In this document: positions 1-5,892 of the stretch, piece after piece
Numbering within the stretch: position 1 is the first letter of the stretch
How the letters are laid out: every line of letters starts with the position of its first letter
Source: UBA9676 sp036522155
GTDB lineage: Bacteria > Actinomycetota > Actinomycetes > Streptosporangiales > Streptosporangiaceae
Direction: 5' to 3'
DNA length: 5,892 bases
Assembly (NCBI GenBank): GCA_036522155.1
Contig: DATDGI010000398.1
Span: 1 to 5,892, forward strand
Notes under the pieces: generated by a model
Database searches by the model: none
Seen by the model: the letters and a program-made list of their open reading frames with translations, nothing else
What the model was told of the DNA's origin: nothing
Translations under genes and position numbers: made by a program

Positions 1-1
1 G

Positions 2-946
<945 letters not shown>

Positions 947-969
947 CCCTGCCGCCCGCCGCGTTTTCA

Positions 970-1018
970 TGATCACGGGATCCTGTCAGTGATGATGCCT
1001 GACCCGATTCCGTGATCA
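970..1018. terminator. Long imperfect hairpin between convergent genes, probable bidirectional terminator
   Basis: Bases 970-989 pair with 999-1018 around a 9-nt loop (990-998). The outer nine base pairs, TGATCACGG against CCGTGATCA, are perfect. In the clpX-direction RNA a G-U pair (979/1009) and three more pairs extend the stem; then comes a 2x2 mismatch (983-984 against 1004-1005) and five more pairs. Neither strand has a T tract after the stem, so it is not a textbook intrinsic terminator, but U-poor hairpins are commonly proposed as terminators in high-GC actinomycetes. It begins 23 nt after the clpX stop, and its right end contains the TGA (1016-1018) of the facing ATPase gene. The hairpin is seen directly; its terminator role is inferred. 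It could instead be a copy of a dispersed intergenic palindrome or an RNA-stabilising 3' end. Confidence 0.7.
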
Positions 1019-1708
1019 AGGTGTGAGCGGGGTGAGCTGGCCGTCCTGGAGGGTCAGCACCCGGTCGGCGGCGCTCATGAGGGTCCGGTCGTGGGTGGCC
1101 ACAATGGCGGTGATGCCCCGCTCGTGGGTGATCCCGCGGAGCAGGGTCATGACCTGATGCCCGGTGTGGGAGTCGAGCTGGCCGGTCGGCTCGTCCGCGA
1201 GCAGTACCTCCGCGTTGCCGGCCAGGGCACGGGCGATGGCCACCCGCTGCTGCTCCCCGCCGGACAGTTCCAGCGGCCGCTGGCCCGCGCGCTCGGCCAG
1301 CCCGACCATGTCGAGCAGGGCCCGGGTCCGCTCCTCCCGGCGGGCCGGATCCACCCGGGCCAGCCGCATCGGGATGCCCACGTTCTCGGCCGCCGACAGC
1401 ATCGGCAGCAGCGCGTAGGACTGGAACACCAGCGCGACCTTCTCCCGGCGCAGCCGCAGCAGCGCGTCCCGGCTCATCGCCGTCACCTCCTGGCCGTCCA
1501 CCCACACCTGCCCGCTGGTGGGCCGGTCCAGCCCGGCGATGACGTGCAGCAGGGTGGTCTTGCCCGAGCCGGACCGGCCGCAGACGGCCAGCATCTCCCC
1601 GGGCTGCACGGTCAGCGAGATCCCGCGCAGCGCCCGCACGGCCCCAGGCCCGGTGCCGAATGTCCTGGTCACGCCCTCGACCCGGACCACCGGCAGGTCA
1701 GTCGCCAT
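1016..1708 (-). CDS. ABC transporter ATP-binding protein, MacB/LolD/FtsE type (last gene of the operon)
   Basis: This is a cytoplasmic nucleotide-binding subunit expected to drive FtsX-like permeases by ATP hydrolysis. The 230-residue product is the standard length for a single-domain LolD/FtsE-like ATPase. Motifs: Walker A GRSGSGKT 44-51, Q-loop Gln96 in the FQSYALLP stretch, signature LSGGEQQR 148-155, Walker B VLLADE 168-173 with catalytic Glu173, D-loop QLD 177-179, and switch His206. It looks catalytically competent. The ATG at 1708 is chosen because GGAGG lies 6 nt upstream and the family fold starts right after it (residues 7-12, VVRVEG). A longer open frame back to 1789 adds only an Arg/Ser-rich stretch that shadows the tail of the preceding gene. 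The start overlaps the preceding ATPase gene by 11 nt, so translation is probably coupled. The TGA stop lies in the stem of the 970-1018 hairpin. Specificity is unknown. Confidence 0.95.
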   Translation of the reverse strand: MATDLPVVRVEGVTRTFGTGPGAVRALRGISLTVQPGEMLAVCGRSGSGKTTLLHVIAGLDRPTSGQVWVDGQEVTAMSRDALLRLRREKVALVFQSYALLPMLSAAENVGIPMRLARVDPARREERTRALLDMVGLAERAGQRPLELSGGEQQRVAIARALAGNAEVLLADEPTGQLDSHTGHQVMTLLRGITHERGITAIVATHDRTLMSAADRVLTLQDGQLTPLTP

Positions 1709-2681
1709 GGCCGGCCTCCGCGCCGCCGCCCGGCTGCGGCTCATCGTCGCCGTCCGGCTGCGGCTCCTCGCCAACCGGCTGGGCCTCATCGCCGTCCGGC
1801 CGCGCCCCGGAGGCGGCCTGGCCCGGGGCGTCGTCCGGCCACACCTGGACGTGGTCGGGTTCCAGCGCCAGCCGTACCCGGTCCCGCAGGTCCAGCGCCC
1901 GCACGAACTCGCCGGGCAGCTGGAGCCGGCCGGCCCGGTCGAGCACCGCGTACTCCTCGCTGACCTCGGCCTCGCCGCCCTCGGCGTCGGTCCCGGCCCG
2001 CCGCAGCACCTCGGTGCTGATCCGGCCGTCCCGGATGTTGATGGTCCGCCGGACCTGGCCGGACACCATCTCGTCGTGGGTGACGATGAGCACCGTCACC
2101 CCCAGCTCGGCGTTGACCGTCCGCAGCACCGCGAACACTTCCCCGGCGGTCTGGCTGTCCAGTTCGCCGGTGGGCTCGTCGGCCAGCAGCACCTGCGGCT
2201 GGTTCGCCAGCGCCACCGCGACCGCCAGCCGCTGCTGCTCCCCGCCGGACATCTGCGGCCCCAGCCGGTCCCGGCAGCCGGCCAGCCCGATCAGCTCCAG
2301 CAGCTCACCGGCCCGCGCCCGGCGGCTGCCCCGGCCGGTTCCGGCCAGCCGCATCGGCAGCTCGATGTTCTCCAGGGCGGTGAGCTGGCCCAGCAAGTTC
2401 CGGCTGGTCTGCTGCCAGAGGAAGCCGACCGTCCGGCGGCGGTACTCCAGCCGGTCCCTGGGCCGCATGGTGAGCAGGTCATGGCCGGCCACCCGGGCCT
2501 GGCCGCCGGTCGGCACGTCCAGCGCGGCCAGGATGTTCAGCAGGGTTGACTTCCCGCTGCCGGACACCCCGACCAGCGCGGTCAGTTCCCCCTGCGCCAC
2601 CCGCAGATCCAGCCCCTGCAGCGCCTGCACCTCCACGCCACCGGCGGTGAAGATCCGGACCAGCCGGTCGCACCAGATCAC
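1698..2681 (-). CDS. ABC transporter ATP-binding protein with C-terminal AbrB-like domain and acidic repeat tail
   Basis: This is the first of two ATPases in the operon. Residues are numbered from GTG 2681 (327 aa). The ABC domain (about 1-228) has Walker A GVSGSGKS 38-45, Q-loop Gln90-Gln91 in FLWQQTSRNLL, signature MSGGEQQR 144-151, Walker B VLLADE 164-169 with catalytic Glu169, D-loop ELD 173-175 and switch His202, so it should hydrolyse ATP. Unlike its neighbour it continues for about 100 residues: an AbrB/SpoVT-like strand-rich segment (243-283, core LDRAGRLQLP then RVRLALEPDHVQVWPD) and a Pro/Glu/Asp/Gln tail with EAQP/EPQP repeats (284-327). GTG 2681 is the only standard start near the fold but has a poor ribosome binding site. 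The frame is open further upstream, and an ideal Shine-Dalgarno sequence sits 7 nt before an in-frame ACG at 2765, which would add 28 residues (355 aa) and leave 2 nt after the permease stop. The 3' end overlaps the next ATPase gene by 11 nt. The function of the extension is unknown to me. Confidence 0.93.
   Translation of the reverse strand: MIWCDRLVRIFTAGGVEVQALQGLDLRVAQGELTALVGVSGSGKSTLLNILAALDVPTGGQARVAGHDLLTMRPRDRLEYRRRTVGFLWQQTSRNLLGQLTALENIELPMRLAGTGRGSRRARAGELLELIGLAGCRDRLGPQMSGGEQQRLAVAVALANQPQVLLADEPTGELDSQTAGEVFAVLRTVNAELGVTVLIVTHDEMVSGQVRRTINIRDGRISTEVLRRAGTDAEGGEAEVSEEYAVLDRAGRLQLPGEFVRALDLRDRVRLALEPDHVQVWPDDAPGQAASGARPDGDEAQPVGEEPQPDGDDEPQPGGGAEAGHGD
1715..1719 (-). promoter_or_regulatory. 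Ribosome binding site deciding the start at 1708
   Basis: GGAGG on the minus strand, 6 nt before ATG 1708-1706. It lies inside the 3' end of the preceding ATPase gene and favours the 230-residue product over the 257-residue open frame beginning at 1789. Confidence 0.8.
1731..1803. repeat. Imperfect short tandem repeats in the 3' end of the first ATPase gene
   Basis: On the plus strand CGGCTGCGGCTC occurs at 1731-1742 and 1755-1766, with a variant CGGCTGGGCCTC at 1776-1787; TCGCCGTCCGG occurs at 1747-1757 and 1789-1799. Spacings are 24, 21 and 42 nt, all multiples of three, so copy changes would keep the frame. On the coding (minus) strand they encode the acidic, proline-rich tail, with PDGD at residues 295 and 309 and EAQP/EPQP at 299, 306 and 314. 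Confidence 0.75.
1833..1955 (-). other. AbrB/SpoVT-like domain coding segment fused to the ATPase
   Basis: It encodes residues 243-283 (GTG 2681 numbering) of the ATPase. The segment reads as strand, turn, LPGEF helix start, short RALDL helix, then two strands ending in HVQVWPD. The pattern D-x-x-G-R-x-x-L-P followed by a short helix and an R-V-R-L-x-L-E-P hairpin is typical of the swapped-hairpin AbrB fold. That fold usually binds DNA as a dimer, but here it would more likely act as a dimerisation or regulatory module in the cytoplasm. I recall similar tails on other actinobacterial FtsE/LolD-like ATPases but cannot verify this here. Confidence 0.6.
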
Positions 2682-2767
2682 CGGCTCGGCGCCGGGCGCG
2701 GGCGGGCGGCCGCGGCCGCGGCCTGGTGCCTGCCGCGCCTCGATCAGGTCGTCGATGGTGGACGTGG
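2682..2767 (-). other. Permease-ATPase junction, probably the coding N-terminal extension of the ATPase
   Basis: These 86 nt lie between the permease stop (TAG 2770-2768) and the first standard ATPase start (GTG 2681). The ATPase frame is open across them, with mostly G or C in third positions, and would encode STIDDLIEARQ followed by a Gly/Arg/Pro-rich linker with GRGRGR. Such codon use fits coding sequence. No promoter or terminator was seen. Confidence 0.5.
2708..2723. repeat. 16-bp perfect GC palindrome
   Basis: GGCCGCGGCCGCGGCC is its own reverse complement. It lies in the permease-ATPase junction and, if translated in the ATPase frame, encodes alternating Gly and Arg. It could fold back only as a tight structure. 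Chance in such GC-rich DNA is a fair explanation. Confidence 0.6.
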
Positions 2768-5704
2768 CTACCTCACCTCCAGCTGACGCAGCGCGGCCCC
2801 GAGGCCGCGCCGGCCGGACAGGACCCGTTCGGCCGCGACCAGCAGCACCATCACCGCGACGGCGGCGGCCACCGGGAGGCCCAGCGCGGCCAGGCCCGGC
2901 CGGATCGGGACCGCGACCGCCGAACCAGTGAATACGGCCAGGTCGAGCGCGGGCCCGGCGAGCAGCGCCAGCAGCGCGACCGCGACCAGCATCCCGGCGA
3001 TCGCCACCGCCAGCAGCGGCAGGGTGTCGGCCAGCGCCAGCGCCCGCGCCTGGCGGTCGGTCATCCCGAGCGCCGCCAGCCGGGTGATCAGCAGTTCCCG
3101 CCCCCGGCCCGAGACGGCAAAACCGAACAGCAGCGCCACCACGCTCAGCGCAGCCGCGGCCCCGTCCGCGAGCAGCGCCAGCCGGATGCTGGCGTGGAGG
3201 GCGGGCGAGCTGGCCAGGACCGCCAGCACCTGCCGCCGGACCGTGAGCTGGCTGCCGGGCATGGTCGCGGCCACCGCCGCGCGCAGCGCCGGCAGGTCGG
3301 CCGGGGTGCCGGTGGCCAGCAGCGTGCCCGGCCCCTGGATGGACGGGAACCGGGCCGCCGCCCAGCCGGGCAGCACCACGTAGGAGCCGCCGGCCGGCAT
3401 GGCCGGGGTGGCCCCGATCCGGCCGACCACCGCCACCGGGAGCCGGATGCCGTCCAGCTCAAGCACCCCCGGATTCTGCCCAACGGCGGTGCCGTCGGCG
3501 GCCAGCACCGGCACGGCCCTGATCCCGCCGGTGACCAGGGGCCTGGCCAGCAGCGCGGCCGGGAATCCCGGCCACGGGGTAGCCGCCGCCAGGGCCGCGT
3601 AGCGGGCCGGGTCGGCCACCACCAGCCCCACCGAGCTCGGGCCGCCCGCCCGCGGCCAGGACAGGGTGGCCGCGAACGGCGACCCGCTCTGGGCCGCGTA
3701 CACCGCGGCGGTGCGGTGGATGCCGGCCACCGCCGCCACCGCCCGCTGGCCGGCCGCCGGGATGGTGGCCCCGCCGCGGGCCTGGATCAGCACGTCCGCG
3801 CCGACCTGCTGCCAGGACGCGGCCGCCTGCCCGGCGGCCACCGACCCGGTGATGAGGGCGCCGAACGCGGCCAGGGTCAGCGTCAGCACCAGGGCGAGCG
3901 CGGGCAGCAGCGCGCCGAGCCGGGACCGGGCGGCGGTGGCCAGGCCGAGGAACCCGACCACTCCCCGCGACCGGCTGGCCGCCGCCAGCAGGCCCCGGAC
4001 CACCGCCGGGTAGGCCCGCGCCACCAGCAGCCCGGCAGCCGCCGCGACCAGCACCGGGCTCGCGCTCAGGAACGGGTCCGTCCCGGTGGCCGTGCCCCGC
4101 TGGCGCAAGGCCACCAGCGCGGCGGCCGCCGCGGCCAGCACGGTCAGCTCGCCGACCGCGCGCCGCAGCCGCCGGATGCGGGGGGAGGCCAGCCGCCCGC
4201 CGGCCGATGTCGCCTCCCGGGCCCGGTCGCCGGCCGCCGGCGCGGCGGCCAGGTCAAGATCACGGGCCTGGCTGTCGGTGGGCCGGGCCCGGCGGTGACG
4301 CCAGCCAGCGATCACCGCCGGGGCGAGCAGCGCCACCGCCGCCACGATCCCGCCGTACAGCCACGAATCGGTGGTGCCGCCGTCCGGGACCACCAGCACC
4401 GACAGCACGGCCCCGGCGGCCAGCGCCGGGCCGGTGACGCAGCCGGTCCTGGCCAGCATCCGGGCGGCGAGCTGGCCGGTGCTCGCCCCGCGGGCGCGGA
4501 GCAGGGCCAGTTCGCCCTCGTGGGTGTCGGCGGCCAGCCGGGCGCACACCAGCAGCAGGATCAGCCCGGCCACCACCAGGCCGACGATCAGCAGCGAGTC
4601 GATGGCGGACACCGCCTGCTGCTGGGCGCTGAACCCGGACAGCGCGTTGCCCAGGTTAGCGGCGATGCCAACCGAGCTCATCTGCACCGTGCCGCCCCCG
4701 GCCTGCACCCGGGCGGCCACGTTGGACGTGGTCAGGGCGTTGATCCCGGCCAGCAGCGCGGGCAACTGGGCGGCGCTGAGCCCGGTCAGATCCAGCGGGT
4801 AGAACCAGGCCGCCTGGATGGTCGCGCCGGAGCCGATGGCCTGGACCGTGGGCAGCTCACCGGCGCCGATGAAGAAGCCAGCGACCCATGACTTACGGGG
4901 CCCGGGGCCGACGGCCTGCGGGGCGGCCAGCACCGGGTCGTACTGCCAGATCGCGGCGGCCGGGCTGGCCGGCCGGATCACCCCGGTGACCCGCAGGATG
5001 ATGCCCGGGTCGCCGGGCTGGAACGGGCCGGTCGCCAGTTCCGAGCCGGGCCGGAGATGGAACCGGGCCGCGGTCGCGGTGGTCACCGCCGCAGCCAGGG
5101 TGACGTTCGGCCGCTGCGCGCCGCCCGCCCCCGCGCTCTGGCCTGGCGCGCCCGGCAGCGAGCCGCTGACCAGGTGGACGTTCGCGGCCAGCCCGGCCAG
5201 GTAAGTGATCTCCGCGAGCGGCGGCAGATCCAGGATGGTGCCGGGCGGCGGGTGAGTGATGGTGGTGCGGGGCATGGTGACGCTCGCCCATCGCTCCCCG
5301 GCCGGGGAGTCCATGGGCGGGCGCATGCCCCGGGCCAGGCTGTGGCTGATCGCGGCCAGCTGCCCCACCGAGAGCTGGCTGCCGGGCTGGGTGCGGTAGG
5401 TGGGCCACTGTGCGGTGACGGCGATGCCGGTGTCCAGCGATCCCAGGGTGGCCAGCTGCTGGCGGAGCGCGAGGTTGCGGGCGGCGGTCAGTTCGCGTGG
5501 CCCGGCCACGGCGATCAGCGCGGTGAGCAGCGCCACGGCCGCCAGGGCCAGAGCAGGCCCGGGCCCGGCCTGCCCGCCCGCCAGCCGCCGCAGCCGCCGG
5601 GGTCGCCCGGACCGCCGGGACCGGCTCGCCCGGGCGGCCTGCCCGGGCGGCGCGGCCGTAGTGGCTTCCTGGCGGCCGGGCTGCGGCCGCCGGGCGGCCG
5701 TCAC
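2768..5704 (-). CDS. FtsX/MacB-like ABC transporter permease, two large extracytoplasmic domains
   Basis: This is a membrane subunit of a type VII ABC system, 978 residues from GTG 5704. Ten membrane segments can be read (approximate residues): 49-67; then an external domain 68-366; 367-388, 421-439, 448-468, 517-534, 549-563, 597-620; a second external domain 621-840; and 841-864, 891-916, 937-957. The FtsX-type cytoplasmic loops occur twice: a stretch from EGELALL to RARGAST (396-408) after segment 2, and GRELLITRLAALGMTDRQ (868-885) after segment 8. This duplicated layout resembles LolC/YbbP-like permeases. An Arg-rich cytoplasmic segment (23-41) precedes segment 1, in line with the positive-inside rule. 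The start is chosen because GGAGG lies 7 nt upstream and GTGA overlaps the preceding permease stop by 4 nt; the open frame back to 5821 would overlap that gene by over 100 nt. The substrate is unknown; no coiled coil or lipoprotein box is seen. Confidence 0.93.
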   Translation of the reverse strand: MTAARRPQPGRQEATTAAPPGQAARASRSRRSGRPRRLRRLAGGQAGPGPALALAAVALLTALIAVAGPRELTAARNLALRQQLATLGSLDTGIAVTAQWPTYRTQPGSQLSVGQLAAISHSLARGMRPPMDSPAGERWASVTMPRTTITHPPPGTILDLPPLAEITYLAGLAANVHLVSGSLPGAPGQSAGAGGAQRPNVTLAAAVTTATAARFHLRPGSELATGPFQPGDPGIILRVTGVIRPASPAAAIWQYDPVLAAPQAVGPGPRKSWVAGFFIGAGELPTVQAIGSGATIQAAWFYPLDLTGLSAAQLPALLAGINALTTSNVAARVQAGGGTVQMSSVGIAANLGNALSGFSAQQQAVSAIDSLLIVGLVVAGLILLLVCARLAADTHEGELALLRARGASTGQLAARMLARTGCVTGPALAAGAVLSVLVVPDGGTTDSWLYGGIVAAVALLAPAVIAGWRHRRARPTDSQARDLDLAAAPAAGDRAREATSAGGRLASPRIRRLRRAVGELTVLAAAAAALVALRQRGTATGTDPFLSASPVLVAAAAGLLVARAYPAVVRGLLAAASRSRGVVGFLGLATAARSRLGALLPALALVLTLTLAAFGALITGSVAAGQAAASWQQVGADVLIQARGGATIPAAGQRAVAAVAGIHRTAAVYAAQSGSPFAATLSWPRAGGPSSVGLVVADPARYAALAAATPWPGFPAALLARPLVTGGIRAVPVLAADGTAVGQNPGVLELDGIRLPVAVVGRIGATPAMPAGGSYVVLPGWAAARFPSIQGPGTLLATGTPADLPALRAAVAATMPGSQLTVRRQVLAVLASSPALHASIRLALLADGAAAALSVVALLFGFAVSGRGRELLITRLAALGMTDRQARALALADTLPLLAVAIAGMLVAVALLALLAGPALDLAVFTGSAVAVPIRPGLAALGLPVAAAVAVMVLLVAAERVLSGRRGLGAALRQLEVR
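2773..2780 (-). promoter_or_regulatory. Ideal Shine-Dalgarno sequence at the end of the permease gene
   Basis: GGAGGTGA on the minus strand matches the complement of the conserved 16S rRNA 3' end over eight bases. It lies in the last codons of the permease gene, 7 nt before an in-frame ACG (2765-2763) and about 90 nt before GTG 2681. That distance is far too long for it to serve the GTG, so it suggests the ATPase starts near 2765. Confidence 0.65.
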
Positions 5705-5892
5705 GTGTCCGCCTCCGCCCGCAGCCGGGCCGCGGTCTGCCCGCGGGCACCGGCCGCGACCGCCACCACCAGGGTGGGCACGGCCGCGATGACCACGGAC
5801 AGCGCCACCGCGAGCCGCCACGGTATCTCCACCAGGACCGGCGGCACCGGGTGGGTGGCGGCGGCGGTGAGGCTCACCGCCGGGATGATCAG
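5701..5892 (-). CDS. C-terminal end of an FtsX-like ABC permease (5'-truncated by the window edge)
   Basis: An open minus-strand frame runs from the window edge to TGA 5703-5701 and gives 63 residues. It has a short external stretch rich in Pro and Val (HPVPPVLVEIPW, 14-25), one membrane segment (about 27-49) and a short cytoplasmic tail with basic residues and TAARLRAEADT. This is what the last helix and tail of an FtsX/MacB-type permease look like, and it sits directly upstream of a complete permease of that class, sharing the 4-nt GTGA overlap. Third codon positions are almost all G or C, as in the neighbours. The start, the extracytoplasmic domain and any further upstream gene lie outside the window. 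A membrane protein C-terminus is clear; the exact family is inferred mainly from context. Confidence 0.8.
   Translation of the reverse strand: MIIPAVSLTAAATHPVPPVLVEIPWRLAVALSVVIAAVPTLVVAVAAGARGQTAARLRAEADT
5712..5716 (-). promoter_or_regulatory. Ribosome binding site deciding the permease start at 5704
   Basis: GGAGG on the minus strand, 7 nt before GTG 5704-5702, inside the last codons of the preceding permease gene. Together with the GTGA stop/start overlap it indicates translational coupling. Confidence 0.8.

Noticed and set aside
947..1015. Promoter or small RNA in the convergent gap
   Set aside because: Both flanking genes end here, no -10/-35 pattern was seen, and the hairpin explains the structure.
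1709..1789. 27-codon N-terminal extension of the last ATPase
   Set aside because: It is Arg/Ser-rich, overlaps the preceding gene by about 90 nt, and GGAGG at 1715-1719 with ATG 1708 gives the family's normal start.
1660..2931. Plus-strand open frames of up to 423 codons opposite the two ATPase genes
   Set aside because: They lie antisense to genes with complete Walker and signature motifs, and their products are Arg/Ser/Pro-rich shadows.
4260..4547. Small minus-strand frames inside the permease gene (also 3145-3483 and 4893-5750)
   Set aside because: They are alternative-frame shadows of the permease, Arg/Pro/Gly-rich, without ribosome binding sites or domains.
2726..4891. A 721-codon plus-strand open frame opposite the permease gene
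   Set aside because: It is low-complexity Arg/Gly/Gln/His/Pro-rich protein with no domain, produced by the GC-rich third positions of the permease on the other strand; the minus frame shows membrane segments and FtsX-type loops.
5628..5654. Direct repeat GCCCGGGCGGC in the permease N-terminal coding region
   Set aside because: It is short and GC-only, and explained by the Pro-Gly-Gln-Ala/Ala-Arg codons; it is likely chance in this composition.
5705..5821. 39-codon N-terminal extension of the complete permease
   Set aside because: It overlaps the C-terminal coding sequence of the preceding permease; the GTGA overlap and the ribosome binding site at 5712-5716 favour GTG 5704.

Overview
The window is very G+C-rich, and third codon positions are almost all G or C. 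The ClpX fragment has the features of actinobacterial ClpX, including the LGF/MGF-type ClpP loop and a C-terminus ending in an EKSA-like motif. Together these point to a high-GC actinomycete (Actinomycetota). I do not assign a family.

Layout: (1) Positions 2-946 (+) hold the 3' three quarters of clpX; the zinc-binding N-terminus lies upstream of the window. (2) Positions 947-1015 are a short convergent intergenic gap. It carries a long imperfect inverted repeat (970-1018) that probably ends transcription from both sides, and the last three bases of its stem are the stop codon of the facing gene. (3) The rest of the window (1016-5892) is one tightly packed minus-strand operon for an ABC transporter of the MacB/FtsX/LolCDE (type VII, mechanotransmission) class. 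In transcription order it runs: the last 63 codons of a first FtsX-like permease (5701-5892); a complete 978-residue FtsX-like permease with two large extracytoplasmic domains (2768-5704); an ATPase with an extra C-terminal AbrB-like segment and an acidic repeat tail (1698-2681, possibly starting at 2765); and a second, plain ATPase (1016-1708). The genes are linked by a 4-nt GTGA overlap, a junction of either 2 or 86 nt, and an 11-nt overlap, so translational coupling is likely.

The operon appears to encode two permeases and two different but both apparently active ATPases, which suggests a heteromeric complex or two alternative pairings. The substrate cannot be read from the sequence. The points most worth a second look are the AbrB-like module fused to the first ATPase, evidence that this gene may start at an ACG codon behind an ideal Shine-Dalgarno sequence, and the terminator-like hairpin that includes a stop codon. 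I saw no tRNA, rRNA, CRISPR array, insertion sequence or phage gene, and no stretch longer than 100 bases lacks a gene.
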